From: JAGQKC01 sp965223675
GTDB lineage: Bacteria; Nitrospirota; Nitrospiria; Nitrospirales; UBA8639
Assembly (NCBI GenBank): GCA_965223675.1
Contig: OZ245013.1
Span: forward strand, 248,001 to 312,000
Length of the DNA: 64,000 nt
Reading direction: 5' to 3'
Shown here: piece by piece, positions 52,507 to 61,414 of the stretch
How positions within the stretch are numbered: position 1 is the first letter of the stretch
Layout of the letters: each line of letters opens with the position of its first letter
Position numbers and translations under genes: made by a program
Notes under the pieces: model-generated
Seen by the model: the letters and a program-made list of their open reading frames with translations, nothing else
Told to the model about the DNA's origin: nothing
Databases searched by the model: none

Positions 52507-54222
52507 ATGGAATACGTTCACGCACTTCAGCCGGCGATTCTGTTGCTCTTCATCGGAATTGTCGCGATCGTCATGATGCGTTCGATAGGCATGAGCCCGA
52601 TCGTAGGGTATTTGCTTGCCGGCATGATCATCGGTTCGCACGGTCTCGGGCTCATTCACGAGAGTGAGACGACACACCTCCTGGCGGAGCTTGGTGTGGT
52701 GTTTCTTTTGTTCGATATTGGTTTGCACTTTTCGCTCTCCCATATTTGGGGTGCGCGGCGTGATATTCTGGGGCTGGGGCCATTGCAGATGGTTTTGTGC
52801 ACAGCCGCTTTGGCAATTGTGTTCGCAGTGACAAGCGATTTACCAACGGAATTCTCTGTGGTCCTCGGGGCTGCGCTTGCGTTGTCATCGACTGCAGTTG
52901 CGGTGCAGACGTTGAACGAGTATGACCAGCAACGCTGCCCAATCGGACAGTCAGCCATAGCCGTGCTGATATTTCAGGACATCTGCGCGATCTTCCTCCT
53001 CATACTCGCCAGCTCGTTAGGTGAAAGCGAAACGTCATTGGAACATGCAATCGCGGGTGCTGCAGCGAAGGGCGTGGTGGCCTTCGTAATAGCGATTGGG
53101 GTGGGGCGGTTTGTTGTCGGTCCGCTTTTTGTGTTTTTGTCCAAGACCAAAAGAGAGGAAATTTTTACCGCGACCGCTTTGCTCGTGGTGCTTGCGACAG
53201 CGGCGGCTACCGGTGCCATGGAATTGTCGATGACGCTCGGGGCATTTCTCGGTGGCATGATTATCTCTGAAACACCCTATCGTCAAGTCATCCAAACGGA
53301 AGTCAAACCCTTTCGTGCCTTGCTACTAGGGTTTTTCTTTGTCACGGTCGGGATGTCGATTGATATCGAAATTCTGTATCGAGAATGGTGGAAGGTCCTT
53401 CTCGCGGTGTTTCTGCTTGTCAGTCTCAAAACTGTGATGGCGTGTTTTGCCGCTATGGGGTTACGTAGGCCAATGCCCCACGCCATTCAGTTCAGCTTCC
53501 TGTTGTCTCAAGGCAGTGAGTTTGCCTTTGTGATATTTGGAATGCCGGCCCTAGAAAATGCCCTCGGTCCAGAGTTATCGGCCATTCTGATCATCAGCAT
53601 TGCTGCCAGCATGGCATTGACACCCCTACTTGCCACGCTCGGTCATCGGCTTGCGACATATCTCGCAAACAAGGACTCGGAGGTGAGGCTTACTGACGAA
53701 CCCTCGTCCGTTCACCAAATTTCTCCAGTCGTTATTTTTGGCATGGATGAAGTGGGACAGCGCGTTGCCGACGGGTTGGAAGCGCAAGGCATTGCCTATA
53801 CCGCGATCGAGATGGATCACGATCGATTCATTAAGGCCCATGCAGATGGCTACCCGGTGGCATTTGGCGATGTGGCTGATTTACGTCTCATGGAAACGTT
53901 TCAAATGGCTCAGAGACCGACGATTGTGATTACGATTGCCCGTTATGAAATTTCCAAGGCACTCACTCCTATTGTTCGAGAGCGCTATCCCGATCTGACA
54001 CGATTTGTTTCCGTCGAAAATGACGAAGAGCGACGGAAATTCGAGGCACTTGGTATGAAGGCCATTGTGACAAGGAGTGTTCCGAAAGGACTTGACTTGG
54101 CAGCATTAGTCTTGCGGGAGCATAAGGTGAGCGACGACAAAATTCAGAAATGGATGCAGCAGCAACAGGATCAAGCACTGGAAACTGTCGGCACACGCGA
54201 GATGCTGGCCGGGTCACCATGA
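52507..54222 (+). CDS. CPA2-family cation:proton antiporter with TrkA-N domain
   Basis: 571 residues. Twelve or so membrane helices (residues 1-385) carry CPA2/KefB features (GMSPIVGYLLAGMIIGSHGLGL, LGVVFLLFDIGLHFS, ALALSSTAVAVQTL, TLGAFLGGMIISET). A TrkA-N Rossmann domain follows at about 400-530 (VVIFGMDEVGQRVADGLEAQG). It exports K+ or Na+ against H+ and is regulated by nucleotide or thiol signals. A C-terminal RCK-C domain is lacking. Confidence 0.93.
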   Translation: MEYVHALQPAILLLFIGIVAIVMMRSIGMSPIVGYLLAGMIIGSHGLGLIHESETTHLLAELGVVFLLFDIGLHFSLSHIWGARRDILGLGPLQMVLCTAALAIVFAVTSDLPTEFSVVLGAALALSSTAVAVQTLNEYDQQRCPIGQSAIAVLIFQDICAIFLLILASSLGESETSLEHAIAGAAAKGVVAFVIAIGVGRFVVGPLFVFLSKTKREEIFTATALLVVLATAAATGAMELSMTLGAFLGGMIISETPYRQVIQTEVKPFRALLLGFFFVTVGMSIDIEILYREWWKVLLAVFLLVSLKTVMACFAAMGLRRPMPHAIQFSFLLSQGSEFAFVIFGMPALENALGPELSAILIISIAASMALTPLLATLGHRLATYLANKDSEVRLTDEPSSVHQISPVVIFGMDEVGQRVADGLEAQGIAYTAIEMDHDRFIKAHADGYPVAFGDVADLRLMETFQMAQRPTIVITIARYEISKALTPIVRERYPDLTRFVSVENDEERRKFEALGMKAIVTRSVPKGLDLAALVLREHKVSDDKIQKWMQQQQDQALETVGTREMLAGSP

Positions 54223-54270
54223 TTGTGGAAACCGTTTAACATGGGTTGATCGAGATTGTCCACTTACGAT

Positions 54271-54454
54271 CCAGGCTGTGTGAAAACGTAAAAGTGGTCC
54301 CCTGAAATTGTTTTTAAGGCTGCCAAGTTTTTAGATCAGACCAGTCACCTCCTGATAGGACGTTATCGCCTCCAAGGCTAGTTAATGGCATGTCATGCTG
54401 CATTTGTACTCGACTTCTACCGTCAGACGGCTGTGGTGTTTTCACACAGCCTGG
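54271..54454. mobile_element. Miniature inverted-repeat element with IS1182-type ends (copy 2)
   Basis: A 17-bp perfect inverted repeat, CCAGGCTGTGTGAAAAC at 54271-54287 and its complement at 54438-54454, bounds 150 bp of non-coding DNA. The ends match those of the broken IS1182 element (44665-44680). TTTTTAGATCA is shared with copy 1. Such elements are mobilised in trans by a full-length relative. Confidence 0.8.
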
Positions 54455-54512
54455 GCTGGAAGCGAACTCTTAGTAACTTTTAAACGTGTGCGAGTGAGGG
54501 CAAACAAGAAAT

Positions 54513-54548
54513 GAAAAAGGGGCCTGGGGTTTTTACCAGGCCTCATTT
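54513..54548 (-). terminator. Rho-independent terminator after htpX (bidirectional)
   Basis: Stem GGCCTGG (54521-54527) and CCAGGCC (54536-54542) encloses an 8-base loop. T-tracts flank it on both strands (ATTTTTA on plus, CTTTTTC on minus). It lies just downstream of htpX on the minus strand and also faces transcription from the antiporter side. Confidence 0.85.
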
Positions 54549-54578
54549 TTATAAGAAAGTCCCGCTAACGTGCAATGA

Positions 54579-55463
54579 TTATAGGCGTTGTAATGCTGCC
54601 ACGCGAGCTTCAATGGGTGGATGGGTTGAAAACATTTGCATCATGCTTTTGCTTTGACCGGAGATTTTCATCGTGGCAAGTGCGTCTTCACTACTGTACT
54701 GGTACTGGACGCCCTTTACCCATCGGTCAATGCTTTGTAAAGCTGAAATCATGTGTTCTTTGCCAACCGTGTTCGCGGCAAATCGATCGGCGACAAACTC
54801 TCGTCGACGCGACCACCAGCTAATCGGAATCATGGCGAGGAATGAGAGAATAATCTGTAAAAAGATATAGACTCCAAACCCAAGCATTGGATTACGCTCT
54901 GCCACATGTCGGTATACCCATCGACTGATGAAGTACACAAAAGTGTTCATAAGTCCAGCAAGTATGGTGGTGGTAAACATATCACCGTTGTAGACATGTC
55001 CCATTTCATGCGCGAGGACAGCTCGCACCTCGTTTTCGTTGAGGTTATTCAATAAGCCGGTTGAGACGGCGACCATGGAATTATTCTTAGATGGCCCAGT
55101 CGCAAAAGCGTTTGGATCTTCTCCTTCATAGACGTATACTTCAGGCATTTTGACATCCAGGCGCGTGGAAATTTTTCGAACAGTGTCAAAGACCAGCATC
55201 TCGGCTTGCGTTCGAGGTTGGGTAATTTGCTGGCAATTCATCATGCTCTTTGCCATCTGTTTTGAGAAGGCCAAGCTGATAAATGCCCCACCAAATCCAA
55301 AAACAAACGCCCATAACAGATCTTGCTGAGCAATAGCGCCACGAATATCAATGCCAAACGCTGGAAGAATGAATTCAGACAAGACGGTAAAGGTGATAGA
55401 CAGCGTGACAAATATGAGAATATTTGCCAGCAACAACAACCCGATACCTTTCAAACTTTTCAT
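54579..55463 (-). CDS. htpX: Heat-shock membrane metalloprotease HtpX
   Basis: 294 residues. Two N-terminal helices and two later helices place the active site at the cytoplasmic side of the inner membrane. The zinc motif H152-EMG-H156 (LAHEMGHVYNGD) and the downstream EFVADRFAA supply the ligands. PNAFATGPSKNNSMVAVSTGLL is a family signature. HtpX degrades damaged membrane proteins. GGGGGA precedes the ATG at 55463. Confidence 0.97.
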   Translation of the reverse strand: MKSLKGIGLLLLANILIFVTLSITFTVLSEFILPAFGIDIRGAIAQQDLLWAFVFGFGGAFISLAFSKQMAKSMMNCQQITQPRTQAEMLVFDTVRKISTRLDVKMPEVYVYEGEDPNAFATGPSKNNSMVAVSTGLLNNLNENEVRAVLAHEMGHVYNGDMFTTTILAGLMNTFVYFISRWVYRHVAERNPMLGFGVYIFLQIILSFLAMIPISWWSRRREFVADRFAANTVGKEHMISALQSIDRWVKGVQYQYSSEDALATMKISGQSKSMMQMFSTHPPIEARVAALQRL

Positions 55464-55714
55464 CGAATCTCCCCCTTTAGGAAATGCAGTATGATATGAC
55501 TAAGTTGATAGAGCATAGGTTCCTACTTTCGCTCTATGACTGATCTCGTGAAGAGCAAATTTTCCTATCTATATGACAGATAACACTTTTTTTCATCGAG
55601 TCAAGGGTAATTCTCTGTAAAATGATGAATCTTTTTGCTATTAGAGTTATTATACTGTGTTTCCGCAAATTTGAATATCCCCAGTATTTAAAACCCCTAG
55701 TTTAAGGCTTATTT

Positions 55715-56140
55715 ATGGTGTGCTCCCTGCGAAACCGAATTCTTTGTGTATTGGGCATGGTATTCTGCGTATTAGCCTTTAACCCACAGGCGTCTTTTTC
55801 TCAAGATACTCTCTCAACTTTAGAGCCTACAGATGGCGTCACAACTATTACGATAACCATGGAGAGTTATGAATATACGCCCCAAACTTTAACAGCTGAA
55901 GTAGGAAAACCTATTAAATTCTTGCTCAAAAATGAGTCTTTTCTGGTTCCACACAACTTTCTCCTGGATTCTCCTAACGGAAATCGACTTGTTGAAGTAA
56001 ATGTGGATAGTGGGGAAGAGGCGGTCGTAGACTTCACACCAACACAGGCTGGAATCTATCTTTTTTATTGTGACAAGCAACTTCTTTTCTTTCCAAACCA
56101 CCGTGAAGAAGGTATGGAGGGAACTCTCACGGTCCAGTGA
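55715..56140 (+). CDS. Periplasmic cupredoxin
   Basis: 141 residues. A signal peptide (ILCVLGMVFCVLAFNPQASFS) is followed by one cupredoxin domain. The blue-copper ligand set H80 (LVPHNFLL), C119 (YLFYCDKQ), H129 and M134 (NHREEGM) is complete in order, though the Cys-His spacing is wider than usual. It should shuttle electrons or carry copper in the periplasm. No oxidase partner adjoins it. Confidence 0.85.
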   Translation: MVCSLRNRILCVLGMVFCVLAFNPQASFSQDTLSTLEPTDGVTTITITMESYEYTPQTLTAEVGKPIKFLLKNESFLVPHNFLLDSPNGNRLVEVNVDSGEEAVVDFTPTQAGIYLFYCDKQLLFFPNHREEGMEGTLTVQ

Positions 56141-56146
56141 CCTTAA

Positions 56147-56268
56147 GAGACTGTTGAAAAAACCTGCCAGCTGCGTACTCGTTGTTCAAAAGGCTCAACG
56201 TACTGTCCCGTACGCCTTGCCCTTTTCACTGCCTGCGGTCTTGCTCGTTAGCCTTTTTGAACAGTCTC
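56147..56268. mobile_element. Miniature inverted-repeat element with GAGACTGTT ends
   Basis: Ends GAGACTGTTGAAAAA (56147-56161) and TTTTTGAACAGTCTC (56254-56268) are inverted repeats with one mismatch over 15 bp. The 122-bp interior is GC-rich and contains a further GTTGTTCAAAAGGC repeat of the end and a small GTAC-centred palindrome. It lies seven bases after the cupredoxin stop. A partial end of similar sequence occurs near 63130-63158. Confidence 0.75.
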
Positions 56269-56311
56269 TACTATTTAGTTTATTTTGATATTTTTAGGGA
56301 CTTTCCAAAAG

Positions 56312-57352
56312 ATGGACCATCCGCGTACGGACAAATATCTTCTACAGACGGTCCTCAAGCGTGTCTCTCGGTCTTTCTATTTAACATTATCTGTCCTTCC
56401 TAGAGCTGTCCGTTCGCAAGTTGGGCTTGCATATCTATTTGCCAGGGCTGCTGACACTATTGCCGATACCGGAAAACTGAACCATGAGACTAGGCTTCAT
56501 TGTCTGCGACAGCTGAAAGCACAATTTACCAATGCACATGTTGAGAAAAGCGATGTGCAAGCCCTTCAGTCTTTGGTTGTTTCTCAACAGCAGGATACCA
56601 GTGAATGTTTATTACTTGAGAAACTTCTCCACTGCTTCTCTGTATACGAATCTCTGATTCCCGAAGATCAAAAACTTATTGCCGATCTCTTGCCGACGAT
56701 TATTGAAGGAATGGAATTTGATCTCGTTCGATTTCCTAAACGAGCCGATGGGGAGGTGAACACTCTCCCAACGATGAAAGAGTTGGATTATTACACGTAC
56801 GCCGTGGCGGGGTGTGTTGGGGAGTTTTGGACGAAGATGATGTGCTTGCATCTGCCCCGTTTGTCTGATTGGGATTTGTCTGTCATGGTTCCAACAGGAA
56901 TTCGTTACGGAAAAGGCTTGCAGCTGGTGAATATTTTAAAAGACATTGCTCAGGATTTACGTATTGGGAGATGTTATATCCCGGAAGTGTTGTTGGAAGA
57001 AGCTCATCTTAAGCCGCAACAGTTATTAGACCAAGAAAACGTTCAGCAATTCCGCCCAATTCTTAGGAAGCTCGTGTCGATCGCTTTAGAGCATTTAGAC
57101 CAAGGATGGCGCTACACGATGGCCATTCCACGTTCAGAGGTTAGACTGCGGTTGGCGTGTATGTGGCCTATTTTGATCGGTCTCCGGACACTTCAACAGT
57201 TGTCCACATCGCCACATCTTCTTAATCCAGCTGTTCCATTAAAAGTATCTCGAGGGGAAGTGTATCGCATTATGGCCACCACAACGCTGTCTGGTGGTTG
57301 TGATTCTGTTGGGACGGCGTACTGGGGTTATCTTCGGAAACGGGTGGTGTGA
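56312..57352 (+). CDS. Squalene/phytoene synthase-family enzyme
   Basis: 346 residues from the ATG at 56312. Two aspartate-rich motifs, ARAADTIADT near 50 and LVNILKDIAQDLR near 205, bind the Mg-diphosphates. SRSFYLTLSVLPRAVRSQVGLAYLFARA and YAVAGCVGEFWTKMM are family segments. It joins two prenyl diphosphates head to head, probably giving squalene for hopanoids, but phytoene is possible. No other isoprenoid gene lies in the window. Confidence 0.88.
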   Translation: MDHPRTDKYLLQTVLKRVSRSFYLTLSVLPRAVRSQVGLAYLFARAADTIADTGKLNHETRLHCLRQLKAQFTNAHVEKSDVQALQSLVVSQQQDTSECLLLEKLLHCFSVYESLIPEDQKLIADLLPTIIEGMEFDLVRFPKRADGEVNTLPTMKELDYYTYAVAGCVGEFWTKMMCLHLPRLSDWDLSVMVPTGIRYGKGLQLVNILKDIAQDLRIGRCYIPEVLLEEAHLKPQQLLDQENVQQFRPILRKLVSIALEHLDQGWRYTMAIPRSEVRLRLACMWPILIGLRTLQQLSTSPHLLNPAVPLKVSRGEVYRIMATTTLSGGCDSVGTAYWGYLRKRVV

Positions 57353-57459
57353 GGGATTGTAAAAAACGTCTCTCGTCTCTCGTATTTCGTATCTCGTGTT
57401 AGGAGTGTTTTGGTTTTTTTTGCGAGCGACAAGCAACGAATCACAAGCGACGCAATGAT

Positions 57460-57738
57460 CTACTCCTGAGGTGGCTCTATAACTTTTTCACCTTTCTTGA
57501 AGACGGCATAGATGGCCTGAGTGGGGCAAGCATCTAAACATAGTCGACAAGACTCCATGCAGCGAGACGAGTCAAATTTGAAAGGTGGGGTTGAGAGCCA
57601 AGCACCCGTCGGGCAAACTGGGATGCACACGGCATTATGGGTACATCGGTCTGGGTGGCGAACGAGGTGATCTCTGGTTACCATCATGGGCTTTACTCCT
57701 TCAAACAATCCCTGAGAAAAGAGTTCGAACATATTCAT
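57460..57738 (-). CDS. Small ferredoxin with one altered 4Fe-4S motif
   Basis: 92 residues. The first motif has C32, C38 and C42-P, with N35 in place of the second cysteine. The second has C60, C64, C67 and C71-P. The second motif has an extra residue between C60 and C64 compared with CxxCxxCxxxCP. The altered first site may hold a [3Fe-4S] cluster or none. It is a cytosolic electron carrier of unknown partner. Confidence 0.78.
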   Translation of the reverse strand: MNMFELFSQGLFEGVKPMMVTRDHLVRHPDRCTHNAVCIPVCPTGAWLSTPPFKFDSSRCMESCRLCLDACPTQAIYAVFKKGEKVIEPPQE

Positions 57739-57742
57739 AAAA

Positions 57743-57842
57743 GGACACCTGTAATCAAGATAGTCGGCACCGAATTCTTATCTTTCGAAGAACTAATATC
57801 GTATCAGAGCACCAAGGACTCGGCTGTGCCGTGTCCTCGGCA
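57743..57842. repeat. Diverged single copy of the 98-bp repeat
   Basis: It begins GGACACCTGTAATCAAGA and ends GGCTGTGCCGTGTCCTCGG, 94 bp between its outer ends versus 93 in the tandem array. The outer stem changed from GAACAC/GTGTTC to GGACAC/GTGTCC, a compensatory pair change. The middle differs and has its own hairpin (TTCTT...AAGAA). It sits between two minus-strand genes. Confidence 0.75.
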
Positions 57843-57875
57843 AATCCACGTGGTAATTACTACATGACAAACAAC

Positions 57876-58292
57876 CTACGAGTCCCAGGACTGTACTAAT
57901 GTTCGAATATGATCTTTTAATTCCGGAATCTGGTCAAGATTGTTTGTGATCGCGCCTAGAATATTTTCCAGACGAGCCTGCCGACCGGCTTCTTGATCCA
58001 ATTGAGAGAGTCGGTCATATTCGGCAAAGGCTTGTGGGTGTTTCTGTTCTAATATTGAGCGCCCTACAGAGAGGGCAGCCTTGATATCCCGAGGTTCAAC
58101 CGTCACTGGAGGAGCGATCGCGAATGTAGAATTAGAAAAGACAATAATGGCAGTTCCATCCTCTGACGAGAGTTGAGCAACGTGTTCTACCGTCTGACTG
58201 ACAGACTGATCCCAGGAGGAGAGGAGCCCAGGGAACGTTTTCAAAAAGGCAGCTCTGTCTTGATTAGCTTTCCATTTTGCTTCAATTGACAT
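57876..58292 (-). CDS. Unrecognised cytosolic protein
   Basis: 138 residues with no recognisable family. The N-terminal half is mixed (WKANQDRAAFLKTFPGLLSSWDQ, EDGTAIIVFSNSTFAIAPPV). The C-terminal half is helical with coiled-coil features (YDRLSQLDQEAGRQARLENILGAI). No signal peptide or membrane segment. GAGAGG precedes the ATG. It is upstream of a ferredoxin and the repeat copy, but function is unknown. Confidence 0.65.
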   Translation of the reverse strand: MSIEAKWKANQDRAAFLKTFPGLLSSWDQSVSQTVEHVAQLSSEDGTAIIVFSNSTFAIAPPVTVEPRDIKAALSVGRSILEQKHPQAFAEYDRLSQLDQEAGRQARLENILGAITNNLDQIPELKDHIRTLVQSWDS

Positions 58293-58369
58293 AAGAGCCT
58301 CTCATTTTATGCTGATTATGCTGGGAAAATTCGTGAACGGGGTTTGGTGATCAGTTGAAGAACGGTAGG

Positions 58370-58717
58370 TTATTGAGGATTGATGAGCTGTTTCGGTGCA
58401 TCGTGCCCTGGCATGAGCAAGCGCTCAACGATTTCCCCTTTGCCGATATGCCGTTCCATGATTTCAGTGACATCAGCTTCTGTTCCTGCCCAATACCACA
58501 CGCCTTCGGGATAGATGACGATACTGGGCCCATACTCACAATGGTCAAGGCATCCAGCTTTATTAGCCCGAACGATTCCCTTTAGCCCTAAGCGTTCCAC
58601 TTCCTTCTTGAAAAAGGCATGGAGCTGCACGGATCCAGTGTCGGCGCAACACCCTCGCGGATCTCCCTTGGGACGTTGATTAATGCAGATAAAGATGTGG
58701 TGTTTGAATGCTCCCAT
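58370..58717 (-). CDS. Thioredoxin-like [2Fe-2S] ferredoxin
   Basis: 115 residues. HHIFICINQRPKGDPRGCCADTGS followed later by RANKAGCLDHCEYGPSIVIYPEGVWY gives the four-Cys pattern of the (2Fe-2S) ferredoxin-domain proteins with a thioredoxin fold. It is soluble and cytosolic. It is divergent from alanine dehydrogenase, 125 bp away. The electron donor or acceptor is not evident. Confidence 0.9.
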   Translation of the reverse strand: MGAFKHHIFICINQRPKGDPRGCCADTGSVQLHAFFKKEVERLGLKGIVRANKAGCLDHCEYGPSIVIYPEGVWYWAGTEADVTEIMERHIGKGEIVERLLMPGHDAPKQLINPQ

Positions 58718-58842
58718 TTTCCTGATATTCTCAATAAAAACTATAAAAAGTGATAGCGATGGTCAGCGATCTTACATGAGGATTCCAGTGAGTGTCCAGC
58801 AGTTGTACGGGCTTTCGTCTCATTGCTAGAGGAGGGTTGACG

Positions 58843-59955
58843 ATGGTGATTGGCGTTCCAAAGGAAGTGAAAGATCATGAGTTTCGTGTGGCCTTAACTC
58901 CGAGCGCTGTCCGTCACTTGGTTTCCCTCGACCAAGTCCTGCTCGTCGAAAAAGGAGCAGGAGAGGGCAGTGGTTTTTTAGATCAGGAGTATGAGTCTGC
59001 TGGTGCTCGAATGGTGGTGTCTAGTCAACAGGTATTTGGAGAGGCCGAACTCATTCTCAAGGTGAAGGAACCTCAACCCCAAGAGTATCAGTACATTCAG
59101 GCCCATCATACACTCTTTACCTATCTCCATCTCGCGGCTTCGAAATCATTGACTGAGGCCTTAATGGCCTCAGGCTGTACAGCAATTGCATATGAGACGA
59201 CGGAGACAGCACAGGGAGAACTTTCGATGCTTCGTCCTATGAGTGAAATTGCCGGCCGCATGTCTATTCAAATTGGTGCGCATTTTTTAGAACGAAACCA
59301 TGAAGGGAGAGGAGTTCTTCTTGGGGGAATTCCTGGCGTCACTCCTGGGCATGTTGTGATCGTCGGTTCCGGAGTCGTGGGGGCATCAGCAACGAAGATT
59401 GCCATAGGGATGGGAGCTCGTGTGACCGTGCTGAGTATCGACGTCAATCAGCTTCGACACCTCGATGATCTCTATTTAGGTCGAGTGACCACGTTGGTTT
59501 CACGGCCGCATGTTTTGGAGGAATCGATAGAAGAAGCCGACCTTGTCATTGGAGCCGTGATGATTCCGGGCGCGCGCGCGCCAAGACTTATTTCTCGGGA
59601 ATTGGTCCGACGCATGAAACGTGGTGCGGTGTTAGTCGACGTAGCGGTTGATCAAGGTGGGTGCGCTGAAACGACGCATCCGACGACACATTCTGATCCG
59701 GTCTATGTCGTTGATCATGTCGTGCATTATGCGGTGACCAATATTCCGGGCATTGTCCCTCGGACTTCAACGGTGGCCTTGACCAATGCGACGCTACCTT
59801 TTATAGTCCGATTGGTGAATCAAGGCGTTGAGGAGGCTCTTGTAACCGATGTGGGTCTCGCTCGAGGGGTGAATGTCAGTCGAGGGAAGGTCACGTGTCG
59901 TGCGGTGGCTGAGTCGCATGGGTTTCCTTTTGATCCCCTTTCCCTAGGTGAATAA
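58843..59955 (+). CDS. ald: Alanine dehydrogenase
   Basis: 370 residues from the ATG at 58843, with GAGGAGGG upstream. MVIGVPKEVKDHEFRVALTPSAV is the canonical N-terminus. VLLGGIPGVTPGHVVIVGSGVVGASATKIAIGMGA is the NAD-binding segment. RRMKRGAVLVDVAVDQGGCAET and HYAVTNIPGIVPRTST complete the family signature. It interconverts alanine with pyruvate plus ammonium, using NAD. It stands upstream of a proline tRNA on the same strand. Confidence 0.96.
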   Translation: MVIGVPKEVKDHEFRVALTPSAVRHLVSLDQVLLVEKGAGEGSGFLDQEYESAGARMVVSSQQVFGEAELILKVKEPQPQEYQYIQAHHTLFTYLHLAASKSLTEALMASGCTAIAYETTETAQGELSMLRPMSEIAGRMSIQIGAHFLERNHEGRGVLLGGIPGVTPGHVVIVGSGVVGASATKIAIGMGARVTVLSIDVNQLRHLDDLYLGRVTTLVSRPHVLEESIEEADLVIGAVMIPGARAPRLISRELVRRMKRGAVLVDVAVDQGGCAETTHPTTHSDPVYVVDHVVHYAVTNIPGIVPRTSTVALTNATLPFIVRLVNQGVEEALVTDVGLARGVNVSRGKVTCRAVAESHGFPFDPLSLGE

Positions 59956-59980
59956 ATAGTCGGCTCGTTTTTCGTAGTGT

Positions 59981-60057
<77 letters not shown>

Positions 60058-60236
60058 GCTTCATTCTCCTCTATCGCGAATCCACAAAAGTTCTTATGGT
60101 ATGCCTAGAGCATGATCGTTCAACAGGCCAATGTCTAATAGATATTCATTCCTTTCAGGAGATACTGTGCAATATAGCGTGAGAGTGATAAGTGCCTAGG
60201 TGGCAATGATCCTTGATTGATTACTCTTTGATTGAC

Positions 60237-60878
60237 ATGGATATATTACTTCAAGGGTTGGCGATGATGGGGTTTCTGATTGCGATTGGCGCGTTAGGGT
60301 ACACTCGAAAAGTGGCAAAACACGTTCAGCAACTGAACCGTGATACGTATGGCATGGAGCAGAAACTCAAAATGCTGCCTAAAGAGATAACCGATACAAT
60401 TGAACCACTTCGTCTCCAGTTAGCGGCCCTTGCTAAGGGAAAAGTGGTATCCGAGGATTTGATTCGAGATGGTTGTCTCTATCGCAATATTACTGCAAAA
60501 GAAGCTGAGAGGACCATCGTTGCCAACATTGAAGCCAAACAAAATGATTTGATGCTTATTGATGTTCGTACAGCTCGTGAATATGAGCGTGGCCATTTGC
60601 CGGGAGCCAGACTCCTTCCGATTGAAGAGATAGAACAGCGCCACAAAGATGAAATTCCCATGATGGACAATGCGATATTAGTGTATTGTGCCAGTGGTGA
60701 ACGAAGTCGATTAGCGTGTGAATATTTGAGTCGGCAGGGATATCTCAACCTTTATAATATGCACGACGGAATCCAACGCTGGAAAGGAGCGCTTGAGGGT
60801 GCTCCCCACTCTAGCCTTATTCAGATACAGGCAAAACGAGGACTTTCTCGGCCTCCGAAGACCTACAGCGATGAGTGA
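60237..60878 (+). CDS. Membrane-anchored rhodanese-domain protein
   Basis: 213 residues from the ATG at 60237; a TTG at 60213 would add eight. One N-terminal helix (LAMMGFLIAIGALGYT) and a coiled linker precede a rhodanese domain at about 85-200. The active Cys151 sits in the loop YCASGERSR, and LIDVRTAREYERGHLPGA is typical. It handles sulfane sulfur. Its last eight bases overlap the next gene. Confidence 0.87.
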   Translation: MDILLQGLAMMGFLIAIGALGYTRKVAKHVQQLNRDTYGMEQKLKMLPKEITDTIEPLRLQLAALAKGKVVSEDLIRDGCLYRNITAKEAERTIVANIEAKQNDLMLIDVRTAREYERGHLPGARLLPIEEIEQRHKDEIPMMDNAILVYCASGERSRLACEYLSRQGYLNLYNMHDGIQRWKGALEGAPHSSLIQIQAKRGLSRPPKTYSDE

Positions 60879-61293
60879 AGAAACTCAGGCAGAGGAGTAT
60901 ACCGTTCTTAATGTGATGGGACCATACCGTGAGCCCCGTGAACCGGCATTTTCATTCGATTATTCAGTTCAACGGCCACAGTGGGCTACCCCTCAAGGTG
61001 TAAGAGTCAAAGTGCTCATCGAAGAGGAATTAGAATACTTGAAAGGGAAGGTCTTAGAAATCAGCGGTGGAAGCGTGGGGCAGCAGTTACGAATTAATCA
61101 GATATTATGTCGCGAGATTGCTGATCAGAAACTGGAAATCGGGAATAAGGATGGTTTGTTCTTAGAACGACTTGATGTCATGATTGGAGCTTTTGTTGAT
61201 GCCCTTGAACATTTAGCGCCACCGCTGGAGCGATGGATGCAAGATGAGAAAGATCGGCTTCGGCGAGATATTAAAGAAAAAGTTGGAATATAA
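60871..61293 (+). CDS. Unrecognised small cytosolic protein
   Basis: 140 residues from the ATG at 60871, which overlaps the rhodanese stop by eight bases and is therefore coupled to it. No family recognised. The C-terminal half is helical and charged (DALEHLAPPLERWMQDEKDRLRRDIKEKVGI). Other frames over this stretch are weaker. Function is unknown; a link to the rhodanese is inferred from overlap. Confidence 0.7.
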   Translation: MSEETQAEEYTVLNVMGPYREPREPAFSFDYSVQRPQWATPQGVRVKVLIEEELEYLKGKVLEISGGSVGQQLRINQILCREIADQKLEIGNKDGLFLERLDVMIGAFVDALEHLAPPLERWMQDEKDRLRRDIKEKVGI

Positions 61294-61414
61294 GGCCTCT
61301 CTCTTCATGCAAAGTGAAAAATGTAAAATGTTTAGGTTGGAAACGTGTAAAGAGTCCTCCGTCGTAAAACTTTTCAATTTTCATTTTACCGTTTAAAATT
61401 TGCTTTTCGGTTCT

